Shown piece after piece: positions 24,441 through 36,164 of a stretch of DNA of 64,000 nucleotides. The number at the start of each line of letters is the position of its first letter. Within the stretch, counting starts at the first letter, position 1. Origin of the DNA: Capitulum mitella (Eukaryota > Arthropoda > Thecostraca > Pollicipedomorpha > Pollicipedidae); contig CP099849.1 in the NCBI GenBank assembly GCA_030062745.1, positions 24,602,144 to 24,666,143 on the forward strand. The letters are read 5' to 3'. A program made the translations under genes and the position numbers. The notes beneath the pieces were generated by a model. It was not told the origin of the DNA and did no database searches. It was given only the letters and a program-made list of their open reading frames with translations.

Positions 24441-26900
24441 CCAATTTATATTTTAATCATTGTGAATATATTGTTTGTTTCAGGGACGGCGGATTGCATT
24501 TTCGGCTGGGGGGGGGGGCAAGCTTTATCAGAATAACGGCCGGCCTCGTTTTGGTTATTTCCCCCTTAAAAAGAAATAACTGGATTTCGTTCTTTTTGCT
24601 ATTGCCCAGTTTTCGTTAAACAAACAAACCTTTTCCCCAGGTTTTGGCGCTGGTGTACGCTTGTGTTCTCTAAAATGCATGGATTTTCTTATTCAGGTCT
24701 GTACCCATTGACATTTTTCAGGTCTTTGCCCTTGGACATCCATCTAGATAATGGCGAATGATGCAAACTTCTGTCTTTTATGTTGCTTGCGCTTAGAACA
24801 TGAATTCAACATTATTATGACATATATTTGTAAACGGTTGAAAGAGAGTTTCCGAGCAAAACACCAAATCATTACTCGAAGCTCAGTAACAAAGCTCTTA
24901 CGGACTATCACACGAGAACGCAATCATGACCTCAAACACCTGCCAAAGCAGCTTTGTCAAGGGCCTCATCTAACATGTTAACTGGGGGCTCAGCCCCGCA
25001 GTGGAGTCGCCAGTCCCCTCTCGTGTTGGCAAAATCAGGTAATTTGGGGGAGGGCAGTTGGAATGTTCAAAATCATTAAGTCTGAAACAGGTTTTCTGTG
25101 GTCGTTTAAGATTTTTCCAAATGCAAAGTCACTGCAAAATGCTTCGTCCATCAGTTTTTCGTGCGATGAAATCACAGATGGCAGTGCATGGGAATAACAT
25201 ATGCTAATACCATTTTTATGCTTCAATGACACCGAAAGGGGAAGACCGAAGACATTGCAGTCGAACAATGAGGGGAAAAGGACGGAGGAGATAGTAGGCT
25301 AGAGGCAAAAAAAAAACGAGACCAAAAAACATAATTATCTTGTAAACAGCCATATCCCGAAAACCACCATTGCTTTAATTCTAGGTGGTCTTCTTCTGAA
25401 AAATTCACGTTTTTTTAATCATGCATTTTGTCTTGAATATGACCGTTTTTTGCAACAAATTGACTTTTTATGAAGCATAAGCTCGTTTTAGCCACACAAC
25501 CAAATAAACTTAGAGCTCATTGGGATGCAAAATGACCTGATATTTTACCCCACATGGCCTATAGTGCCTCTTGGTGCGATTTTGAAGTCATAGTGCCCTA
25601 AAATCAGCCATTTTCTTAGAAGCGGAATCAAATACGTTGGGATGACTTGTTCGATCACAGCCGACGAACACAAAACATCGAACAAGATGAATAACGGCAG
25701 GCGAAAATTTCGAAGGAGAAAATACGAAATGCCGGATGTCAGTGTAGGGATTAAGGTGGAAAAGCAGTTTTTTTCGTCGAACGAAGCATGGTATAAGAAA
25801 ACACCAAATCTAAAATGTTCAACGTAAATCTCGAAGCAATATTAACACCAACCTGCCATATACCAAATGTTGATGACTGAATGACAAAATGTTGGGGTAG
25901 GGATCAATAACGCATTGGAAAAATATTTTAGTGAATGATCTCGCAATACGGAAACCTAGTAGCGCACGGGCACTGACTTTACCCTAAAACTGTATGGGGA
26001 CATCTCAGCAGGACCGCCGTGAAATCTCTCCATGGTTTGCACATGAACTTCCAAGTGTCTTCGCTACTTAGCTAAAATTGAAATGAATATTCCGGTTGTC
26101 TCAGGGGCTATTGAACTGAACCGACTAGATAAATATCCTGGTTGCACCACTAGACCTGATGGTGTGTATGGAAAAATGCTGGCTTTGTACGTTATATAGG
26201 GAGGAGGATTCGGGTACTGGGTGTCGAAAAATTGCCCATCCTGTTTTCCCAGTAGTCTTCTGGAGACAGCCTGTGACTCCTGTTGCCAGGGATCTTTCGT
26301 CTGATAACGCATGACAGTGGACTAGAAATCTTTTTTCCAGCGTCTCGGATAAAATAACTGTAGAACATACCGCCTATCTCCGGCGACGGCCCACGCTGAT
26401 TACCGTATCTGCCAACGACAGTCAACTTGGGAAGAGCTTGAATTCCGTCCGCGATTTTGACAGAAGACCTCACTACCTCGCCATCAGGTTCATGTCTTGG
26501 TATAATCTTCATCTTTTGAGATATCAGGCTGTTACATATTGCCTCACTCCATGGTTTGTAATGCAAAAGCTGGCTATTCTATACCAGCCCATGTGCGATA
26601 CGATGATATAAGATATAACCTCTCGATTATTTGCTCATCCAATATTTCGTCCCGCAATATTTTTCCATCTCAATAAATATCACTGTTAAATATTTATCCA
26701 TATTGGACAATTTGCCGTCCCAAGTTTTCCCGTTTCATGTTCATATCTGTCGACAGTTATCCTGTTTAATCCTTTGCTTCTGACATTTTGTTTTCAAGAT
26801 TTATGCACTCGATATTACATCGTACGGAATTCTGTGGTGTAACTGTGCCATCCCTAGTTTCGAAAATAAACGCGGACTAGAAACTAATGATGTGTTGTAA
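24441..26900. other. Unassigned intergenic sequence
   Basis: No recognised gene. G-run segments at 24508-24519 and 25046-25060 resemble the subterminal G runs of the TTAA elements but have no matching ends. A 124-codon minus-strand frame at 26192-26566 shows no family motif and is not called. Confidence 0.35.
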
Positions 26901-26902
26901 AA

Positions 26903-26904
<2 letters not shown>

Positions 26905-26955
<51 letters not shown>
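26905..26955. repeat. (AT)n microsatellite
   Basis: About 50 bp of uninterrupted AT. Confidence 0.95.
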
Positions 26956-26962
<7 letters not shown>

Positions 26963-29373
26963 GACATGAAAGAAATGTGAACAGTTTTCACAGTTTCTTA
27001 TCCTAACCATTACTGATTTTTCCTGCGAATGTTTTCATGCTTTATAGTTAAATTTATTGATCATGACGCGGAGTTTACATGTCTACAGCCCTTTCCTTGC
27101 AAGTGCCGTTCGTTCGTTCATTGTCTTATCCTTATCATTGTTGCTTTTTCATGCAGTTGTTTTAATGCTTCATATGTTAGTTCATTGGTCTTGACGCAGC
27201 ATGTAGATATAAATACTCTTGTACTTGCAAGTAGCAGTGTTGCGTATCACTTTACCTTTCACAATGCCAGCATTTCAAGGGGTCCTTGTGTCTCACGAAA
27301 CCGCCTCCACCCTCGTAACCACTCACATATTACTTTACAAACGCTAGCGATTTGTGGAGCCAGGAACACCCATAACAGCACAGTCTGGTCTAGATACCCG
27401 CCGATGAAAGCAAATCTACCATAGGAAAAACAGCGCGCTTGTCACGTAATGAGGGAGAAGTGTCGGTGACAGTCCTGTGCGGAAATTCTCAGCTCCTGTT
27501 CGGGACGTGGTCGCTACACACTTCACAGGTCACAGAGTTGGTAACATGGAGCAAAGAAAGACTGCATTACACTACATGTTCCATAGGAATGACACCAGAA
27601 CATCTAAAAGTGTACTTGTGAATCATTCAGGTGTTCCTAGCGTCGCAAGGAGCACAACCAGTTAAGCAATGCAGCAACGTAGTGACATGTGTCATTGTCT
27701 CAATCAGATTGGGATCATCCCTCCGAGTTTTGCGGAAGTTGGCTTTATGACCTCTAAGTATTGCATTAAAACGACGTGGTAAAACAAACCTCGATAAAGT
27801 CGTGCATAGTTACTGGGGCCGGTTTCGTGAAGAAATTACACCATGTTAAAGGATGTTGTTGTGTGATACCCCTTTTTAATGTCACATGGGGTTATCAGAT
27901 GCATTATGTAGCAGCACATTGTTACTTAGCACACGTTCGTCTTCCGAGCTGTACGTTTACGACATCCTCCAACGGACTTGGCTCCGCTTCTGTAAGAATG
28001 TTCTTGGTATATATGTGACTCAAAAACCGTACCGTAAGGTCAATGATGCCATCTGTGGCAAAACACAGGGCCACTTTTGAACTGGTGGGGCTCAAAACAT
28101 AGGAGTGGTGTCGTTTAAACGAGGTTATGGCTCATGACAAGGTCTGAAATAGGAAAAAAAAACTATCTTTCGAAGGGAAAAATGCATGGTTTGAAAAGAC
28201 AAGTTCCACGTAGCGAACCACTCTTAACGAATTCAAAAATGTTGCTCCTAGGGACTACATTAACGTATATGCGAACTTTCCGTGATTTCGTTTTTACACC
28301 ACGTAGTAGGCAGGTGTTATTGGGATACCAAGTTTTTAGACCTGCCCCCCCCCCCCAGTCAAAATGCCTTAGACGAGGCCCTGGCTTTGGCTGTCCCCCC
28401 ACACACATACTGTAATGATGCTAGCACCAGACTTCTGACATGTAGGAAGGAACCATCTTGCCAGAGTGCCCAAAGGATTACCAATTAATACCACGCCGAA
28501 CACCACTACGCATGGTATACAAAAAAAGAATCTCAGCATACATCAACCTGAGTGACGCTATAAGCACATAGGGCTAATGTAGAGTAAATATAATATAATT
28601 TTCCCCACAGGGCTAATGTTGAATTTCCAAAAGGTAAGACCATGGCTCCGCCCTCCCCCTTCCCCTGCTCATGTATTAATGTTCGCAAAAAACAGGTTTA
28701 TTTCTCTCAGGGATGTCGACTTCTGTAAATGATTGGAGGGGCCGAGCCGAGAGCCCGACAGCCTAATCTCCCTCAAATGGGGTTTTTCAACGGATTTAGC
28801 CCACTTTAGTTTGACTAACAGAAATTTGCAAGTTTTTTGTTACTATTTATCAAGTTAAGAATTGCATTTATCCCATGTGTACAGGTACATGCATATATAT
28901 ATATATGTATAAGAGATAAAAATAGATAGGTATATCGATTTATACTTTATTATTTACTTTCTGCCTGTCTCTTATCTATCCAGCCGTTTCTTTCGTTAGT
29001 ATTACTCACTTCCCTTTAAAGCTGGCACATAACATTGGGTGGGCCCAAATCAACACTGAATGGGCCAGGGTCCCCTCAAAAGAAAAAAAATTGACACCCC
29101 TGATTTCTCTCTATTGACGTCACGTTTGGTACAAAAGTCTGCCGCGTATACTTGTGCTAATCACTACTGAAATCATGGCCAGAATGTCGCGTCTTGGAAT
29201 GGGCGCCGAGTGCGGTCAGATTTAATGACTGCCAAATCTGAAAAAAAACTTTGGATTTGTACTAAATTTCGCGAAAACAGCTATCGTCTGTCGCCCTTGC
29301 TCCCACCATGTTTCTTTTAATAGCAAAAGGTTGATTTTTTGTGATTTTGCTTAGTGCTGTGACCAGAATTTCT
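26956..29373. other. Unassigned intergenic sequence
   Basis: No supported gene or repeat. A C run at 28346-28359 and a short AT microsatellite at 28892-28908 are the only simple features. Confidence 0.35.
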
Positions 29374-29401
29374 GGGGGGCAAAAACATAGTTTTGCCCCC
29401 C
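29374..29401. repeat. G-run/C-run hairpin
   Basis: GGGGGGCAAAA (29374-29384) pairs perfectly with TTTTGCCCCCC (29391-29401) across six bases. It resembles the subterminal folds of the TTAA elements, but no TTAA ends were found around it. Confidence 0.7.
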
Positions 29402-29454
29402 AGCCGTCAGGCGGGGGGGGGGGGGAGCGACTGCCCCTCCTGCCCCCTTTCCGC

Positions 29455-30800
29455 CGTCGCTGGTTTGTTTATATCACGATCTATCCACATCACCTGCGTC
29501 TTTTCAATGTTTGCATTTAGTCCTGAGCATTTGGCAAAGGCTCCAACATCCTGAAATAAAAACTTACAACTATTTAGAGGGCCATCGTGCCAGGGCATTT
29601 GAACTATCCATCGAGCATACAAAGTGTACTGTCAGCATATACTGAAAATTTGCTCTATATTCTTTTCGTTATCCCTTTTATTCCTTGATTCTTTCGTATT
29701 TTAGCGACATAACCAGCGTTCATAACATAACAGACATGGCGTTCCATAACCAGTAAAAGCAAATAGCAGCATGGTGAATCTCCCTGTTCGCAGGACCTCT
29801 CCAACCGTACTTCGTTTCATAAATGGCCGATAAAGGAATTTTCGCTGTAATGTTTCTGCTCAATATTTTGAACCTCTGTAAGGTATCCAAGGGAGACTTG
29901 TGTTGGAATGGCACGTCTTTAATAGATCGCCAACTCTCCGAGGTAAATGCGCATATAGTGCCAGACTGAGAAATAGTCCATTTTTACGATTTCATTGAAA
30001 GTATTGAATGATATCTCCCATGACATCTCCCACTGATATGTCTCATGTATTCAGTGTTATTTCCCATGAGCCTATAGCGTTCTTTCCCACAAATCTACCT
30101 TTTATAAAGCCCGTCTGCTTGTAACGTATCAGTCTATTCATGAAACACTTAAATTTGCTCGCAGTAATTGCCGAGGCAGCTTCATTCAGGTGCTTAACAG
30201 CGTATTCGGACGGTATGAATAAATTTCATCCAGTGATTTCCCAGGTCTAGGTATCAAAACCATAATACCCCCTCTCAAAGTACGAGGCAGTGTCATGGAC
30301 GATCGGCTTTCTTTGAACGTAAGCGTGATAAATGTTTATATCTAACCAGAAAAAACTTCGAAGCGAATCCATCGCCTGGAGATTTGTTGTTTTTCATATG
30401 AAATAAGGTTTGACGTACTTTTGTTCCCTGGATGTCTGCTTTCATCACTGAGCGTTCCGTTCCATTAAGTGACTAAAGATGCTAGTTACTGAAGAATTCT
30501 TCCGTGTCGCATTGTGCGCCATGATTTCTAAATGCACTTTGGAAAGCCCCAGTAATGTGGCTCATTTTTTTCTTTTGATCCCAGTTTACTGGCCCTGAAG
30601 ACTCTGGCATAGAATGAGCTTTTTGATATAATTTCGTTGTTCAAGTTGAAAACAGTCGCGACCAGATTTCTTTGAAGACTCGTACCAGTTCATTCGTGAC
30701 CGTGTAACTAACCCGTCGACAAGAGGCTTGCGTAGCTCCTCAAGGGTAGTTTTGAATTGTTCCAGTTGACAGTCCTGGAACAATGTTTGCCTTTGCAACC
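29455..30800 (-). pseudogene. Degraded LINE reverse transcriptase
   Basis: Read on the minus strand in shifting frames. Around 30085-30125 it gives QTGFIKGRFVG, the reverse-transcriptase block that reads QTGFIKGR in L1/Tx1-type LINEs. Around 29610-29645 it gives YADSTLCMLDG, corresponding to the catalytic YADD block with the second Asp changed to Ser. After a frame change, FAKCSGLNANIEKTQVMWI at about 29475-29545 matches the following SGLKLN..KT conserved block. Stops and frame changes throughout show it is dead. Confidence 0.65.
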
Positions 30801-30969
30801 ATGGAGCTCAGTTCATATGCTGTCAAGAAACAATCTAACCTTGCTTGTTTGATATTCGGGTTCTTAGTTCTTCATCTGAGTCTCCTGTCATTGCCATTTC
30901 TCGCCCTGTACATGTGTAACATTCATCCGATTTACAGTTCTTAGTGTTCCATTTCGATCACGAAGATTA

Positions 30970-31265
30970 TTGTTTGTATGTTCTTACGTCTTTTGGTGGT
31001 CCACACCAACAGGGTAGTTATGATACCCAGTGCAATATAAATGAAAAAAAAAACAGGTAAGTTAGTCAAGCACACTCATACATACAAAATCGAACACCTA
31101 TGTTACTTAAAGCAGTCCAGTCAATGAGTCACGAGATATTTCTTTAATGCGCGAGCAAACCTTTTCGTCAGCAGGCGAATCATATCCGATGGCAGCAAAT
31201 TGTACAGCGCTGTGGCACGCCTACAAAAACTGTTTTCCCGCATTCGTACGAGAACCCGGCATTAA
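30970..31265. repeat. Dispersed repeat F, copy 1 (possible LINE tail)
   Basis: About 290 bp similar to 53150-53445, starting ACGTCTTTTGGTGGTCCAC and ending near CGTACGAGAACCC. On the minus strand the end nearest 31260 reads as FF.RRATALYN, similar to the C-terminal R..LWN motif of CR1/jockey-like LINEs, so it may be a LINE 3' end. A minor, inferred assignment. Confidence 0.5.
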
Positions 31266-31269
31266 CGGT

Positions 31270-32776
31270 TCTATAGCCGAAAAGATCCATGTTTTCATCC
31301 AAAACTAAATTCCAGTCCCGCCAGTCATCACAGGCAACCATTCATTTATGCTTCTTATCGTTTCTTCTAAGTCATGAAGGAAATGACGTGAGTCCATATT
31401 TGGTGCATAATTCTAACTAGAATCACTTCAAAAGAAACACGCATTTTAATCTTTGCAATAATGCAGTTCCCATTTCGGTCGTTCTTTATCACTGTAAATG
31501 CTATGTCCGATCGGTTGCTCAAAATAGCAACGCCACTCGAGTTGGACGTGAACGGTGCAACAAGGATACTCTGTCCTCAGCTGTTGCTCTAAATGTGTGT
31601 TCACGTCCCTATGCAGAGTGAATTATTTTAAAATTTTCTGTGGCATTCGACGCCGAATAAAGTTGTCGTAAAGAAAAATCACAAGGCCTGAAAAGATACT
31701 GGCCGAAATCCGAAAACCTTTTTTTGGGAGGGGAAGGGGGGGTACGGTCGTTTCGCCTCTTCCTCCGCTCGGAACCGGACGCCGTGGTCTGGAGAGAGAT
31801 CTCCAGCCCTGGTCAGCAGTCCAAACTGCCACCGCCTGTGGCCGACAGCTCTCGGCCGCTCGCCTCTCTCGGCTCCACCCCGTCTTACGTGAATCTGCCA
31901 AAACCATTAGGGCTGTAGTGTTCGTTCTCATTACAGCTCGATGCGTGCGTGATGCGTTCTTTCGCTTAATGGGCACGAACTTCAGCGTTCCAGTGGCAAA
32001 AGAACTCGAGCAAGCTCTAAAATGGTGAAAAAGCAGCGCGGTGAGGGGCCAGCGCTGAAAAAGCGTAACGATCCTGCAAGGTTGACACATCGAGCGATGC
32101 TCATTCAGGAAAGGGCCTTCTGTGTGACGATAATCCATCTATATCCTTTGTTTCACGCAAGCCTGGTCACCTCCGATGATTGCCTGAGAGCCCACACATA
32201 TTTTGTGGGCGTCTTTTAGTGAAAAAGGGGGCTTGCCGCTGTTTGCACGACCCAACCCACGGCAAACATTCATTAGTGCTTCTTTGACAACAGCGTTCTG
32301 GCGCTTGGCTCCGTCCGCAGAGCGTCTTGTCGCAACAATGGCGGCGGCGGGTGGTGCGACTTTGGCCGCTCTGTCTGGCACCCCGCCGATCCACAACCCT
32401 ATAGACTGGCCTAGGAAAATATTCATAAAAAGATCAGTCGAACGGATATTCCAGGCAGTTTCTGGTGGGAGCCGAGTCAAGAGACGCGGTGCTGATGGGT
32501 GAGGACCTATCCATCGCATCAGCCGAAGCGTCAACGCAAGACGTTTCCACGACTCGGAGTCAGTAAGACGAGGTGTCCCGGTTACGATCCGCGCTCAGCT
32601 GTCTCTGCAGGAAGCAGCCCGCTTGGTCAGGTAGGCTGAGCCTCGTTGTGTCACTCGTCTTTGAACCGAGACGCCGTCAAGGCTACGCCGCGTTCGGGGA
32701 CAGGTTTGGTTTGCGTCCGCGTCGGACCGCACGGAGCGACAGAGGCCTCGGCGCCAGGTTTCCGCTTTCGCCGCAG
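31270..32776. other. Unassigned sequence upstream of the DEG/ENaC exon
   Basis: No supported exon. A short open frame at 32338-32502 starting MAAAGGATLAAL lies in a GC-rich patch but has no known motif. An upstream exon of the channel gene with the cytosolic His-Gly motif could lie here or farther left; I could not find it. Confidence 0.35.
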
Positions 32777-33998
32777 ATGTCGTCCCGGCCCGCCGCTCTA
32801 CAGGTGCTCTGGTGCGCGGTGCTGGTGCTGGCCGTGTCGTACACCCTGCTGCAGGCGTGCGACTGCCTGCTGCGCTTCCGGGCGGAGCCCGTCTCCAGTC
32901 GGCGCGACACGGTCTACCGGCGCCGGCTGCCGACGCCGGCGCTGACGGTCTGCAACCGCGCCCTGGACAGGTACACGCTGCGCTACATGACGTCCGTGGA
33001 GACCACCACCGACGGGAAGACGCTGGAGAGTCTGGAATGGGAGCAGCTCGGTTCCGACACCGTGCCGTCGATGGTGCGCCATGCGTACGTCGGGCTGGAC
33101 AGGGCGCTCAAGACCTGCCAGCTGCAGGGACAGCCGTGCGACGCCGCCGGGTCCTGGCGCCGGCGCCAGCACGCCTTCGTCGGCGACTGCTTCACCTTCA
33201 CGCCCAACGGCAGCCGGCAGATGGAGGTCGGAGACGAATATCACGTCGAGTTCGTCCTGCCGGCGACCGTCTACGTCGACCACCGCGAGATGCTGGCGCT
33301 GAACGGGGATGTTTTCCAGGCCTACGGCCTCGAGACCGGCAACGTAGCGTTGTCTGCGTACCTGCACGCCGTCGAGGACCCATTCACGCCGCTGCCCTGG
33401 ATCCAGGAGCTGGAGCCGGTGTTCGCCCCGCTCGGCCAGCTGACGGAGGTACGTGTCTCTCTGGAGGAGCAGCACTGGCTGAGTCGTCGTCAGGCTCCAT
33501 GCGAGACCCGGCCCGGTTACAGCCAAGTCGGCTGCGCCCTGGCCTGCCACGCAGCCGCCGCCGCCGCCGCCACCGCGCTCTCCTGCCGCGTCACCGACAT
33601 GCCGACCGACGCGCCGCTCTGCGGCAACTACGCCAACTATTCAGCTGTGCAGAGGGCGTTCTCGTCGCCGCAGGGCGCCCTCGCCGCGATGCACGAATGC
33701 CACGCGCGCTGCCCTCGCCGCTGCCAGGAGTTCCTGTTCCGTCCAGTCATCGCCGAGAAGAACACCCAGGCGCCGAGTGGCGAGTTTGCGCTGCATATCT
33801 ACTTCTCGAGCCCGCGCGTGCAGGTCTCCAGCGAGGACTGGGGCTACAGTCTGTCGGCGCTGATCGGGGAGGCTGGCGGCGTCATCGGCCTGATGCTCGG
33901 TCCTCTCCTTCCTCTCGGTGGTCCAGGCGGCCGAGACGGCCGTCACCATCTTGGCAGCGCGTCTGGCTTCGGCCAGAACCCAGGCAGACGCGCGCTAG
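32777..33998 (+). CDS. DEG/ENaC-family sodium channel subunit exon, frameshifted before TM2
   Basis: Epithelial-type, amiloride-sensitive cation channel subunit of the degenerin/pickpocket group, a trimeric plasma-membrane channel. In the open frame: a hydrophobic TM1 (residues 10-30 from the ATG at 32777, LWCAVLVLAVSYTLLQACD), LPTPALTVCN (the FPAVTICN block after TM1), a Cys-rich extracellular domain with a run of seven Ala (CHAAAAAAATALSC), HARCPRRCQEFLF, and YSLSALIGEAGGVIGLMLG leading into TM2. There the frame fails: one extra base among 33899-33906 moves the expected GxSxLSxxE/Q block (SFLSVVQ) into the next frame, which then ends at TAG 33996-33998. The unshifted frame instead runs to 34111 with unrelated sequence. 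A good 3' splice site (polypyrimidine then CAG) ends at 32776, so upstream exons are likely. The frame itself is open from 32573. Confidence 0.75.
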
Positions 33999-34540
33999 GC
34001 GCCAGCGTTCTGGGAGATTCAGCCCGAACCCGGCCCGACATCTGGACATCCGATAGGAGACAAAACCTTGGGGACGGTCCGGGCCAGACACGGGCCTGGA
34101 TCGCCACCTAAGAAGCAGCACTTAAGTGTCATTTGAGCTTTAGGCACGAGCTGAGCGGTTTCCTGGCACCATCGGCCGTCCCGACTCAGCACAGGGACCC
34201 CGTTCGACTCTCACTGGGCGCCACCAGCAACAGCACCCGTCGTTTGAGCTCCAGCACGAACCCAGCACCGCCCGTCGACTGCCAGCCTTGTAAGCAGTAT
34301 AGCTATATTATGGACCCAGCCAGTCACGTCGCAGGGAGCAGTACGCTAGGCGCTGTATAAGCCTCAACACAAATTCAGACCTGCGCCTATATAGCGCATT
34401 ACCGTATATTTGCAGCTTGCGAGAGGAGCCTGGGGCACAGTTCAGCTCAAGCATAACGAAAATTACAGCCAAAACGAATCCGTGGTTATATATTTCACTT
34501 ATACACGTATGCTACATTATGCCTAATCCATGTAACCATT
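33999..34540. other. 3' flank of the DEG/ENaC exon
   Basis: Nothing recognised. The open frame up to 34111 is the continuation of the unshifted frame and is not taken as coding. Confidence 0.4.
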
Positions 34541-34566
34541 ACATATATATATATATATATATATAT

Positions 34567-34621
<55 letters not shown>

Positions 34622-34637
34622 AAGAGAGAGAGAGATA
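34541..34637. repeat. Compound (AT)n(GA)n microsatellite
   Basis: About 25 bp of AT followed by about 65 bp of GA. Confidence 0.95.
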
Positions 34638-34856
34638 AAAAAGTATCTATAGCTTCTCAATTCCTCAGACTTGTCTTATCGTCATCTTTTACTTTGTTTC
34701 GTAAGATACGCACGAGTAAGACGCCTGGCAGGGCGCGACGGAAACGACGCCTACTGCGTTTTTTCAGTTGTTTTTCTCGTATAGCTAGCAAACGAAGAAG
34801 TGCGAAGCTTTTGTGTTTGATCCAAATGGAAATAATTCAGTTGCACGTCGCGTTAA

Positions 34857-36160
34857 CTCGGCATTAACACGGCCTGGCGTGATTTTGTACCCGCCACCGC
34901 CTGGGGTGTCAAAAAGGGCACCTCACCCCCCCCCCCCGTTATCTCAGCATCTAACCGTCGGATCTGATTTGGTCCACCACCAGTCGACAGCCCTGACTCT
35001 CGCGATTCAGAAAATACTGTATTAGCTTTGGTCAAGCAACTGATGACGTCACAGGTCACGTAAAACGCATAATACGACGTTAGAAAAAAACTAACACTGG
35101 TTCGTACATCATATCGCCCTCCATACTGATCTCAGGGCCTTCAACTAGACATCAAACAAAAGGTCACGATCTCTTCCATCAGATGCATGCAAAGAATTTT
35201 AACGAATGTTGGGTCAAAGCCAACTTACGTCAGATGAGATATTAGTCTTACTTTACATGCCAAAGATCGATATTTACTTGCAACCGTTTTGATCCACGTG
35301 ACGAAAAGGACGAAAGTGAGAACTTCTTATGACCAGCTTTGCATTATCTACATTCGATCCAACCAAGGTCATTCCAGGTCAGGTCAGATAAGGTTGCATT
35401 ACTCTACCTGACAAAGAGCAATATTTACTCTCTGGGATTTTTAGCTGCGTCATGCGCAGAACTGAATTGACATCTCGTGGTAATTAAACCTGCTCTGTCT
35501 GCTTTTTATCGGGTCAAGGTCAAGCAAGATCAGGACAGATAGTCATTGTTCCTTTTCTGGCTAGGAGCAATAAAACTCCCTGCTGCTACTCAGCGATCTT
35601 CCACAGTTATATTTCGTTTCGTTTGGACATCTACCTTTGATGTGGTGGATAGATGTCATACCTAGGTCATGACTGTCATGACCTCACTGGTGAATCTTGC
35701 TGAAAGGCGCATATAGATTTGCTTGTCTGGCTTGAACGACAGGGAAGGTTAGCGGCGACCACTTTTATCACCCATAATGCAAACCAATCAAGTAATCATC
35801 ATGCATGCGGCCTGGTATGACCTTTAATGTTGACGTGAGACGGCTATATATCCTTTTGGGGGCTGTTTCTTAGGGAAACCCAAGTAATCAGTACACTGAA
35901 TCCGCTAATATTATTACAAAAAAACAAAGCATGTTCGCTCTACCTTCCGAAGAAGCGAAAACATGCATGCAAGGGTTCACTTATGACTTCATAACTCCAT
36001 GACCTACCAAGCATGGAAATGATGGTAATGTGAAAACATGTCAAGCTGATTGATTAAGAGGTACTGAACGTTTGGTTGGACTGGCTCTAGCGGTTCAGTA
36101 GTTATTCACGAAAAACCAAGGGTGTGCCTTATTTGACACCCTCTGCGCGCGATGCCGGGT
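34857..36160 (+). mobile_element. TTAA-flanked non-autonomous element, family D, copy 1
   Basis: TTAA at 34853-34856 and 36161-36164. Left end CTCGGCATTAAC and reverse-complemented right end ACCCGGCATCGC share CYCGGCAT. Each end has a G/C fold containing TGTCAAA: GGGGTGTCAAAAAGGGCACC on the left and GGGTGTGCC..GACACCC on the right. Length 1,304 bp. It aligns with 42822-44075 in the opposite orientation. It is rich in AGGTCA, for example CCAGGTCAGGTCAGATAAGG at about 35374. No intact ORF. Confidence 0.72.
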
Positions 36161-36164
36161 TTAA

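Noticed and set aside
32798-33550. 250-codon minus-strand frame
   Set aside because: Antisense to the well-supported DEG/ENaC exon. It stays open because of GC-rich codon use and has no motif of its own.
32812-34056. 414-codon plus-strand frame in another phase of the channel exon
   Set aside because: A compositional shadow of the channel frame, Arg/Ala/Pro-rich without family motifs.
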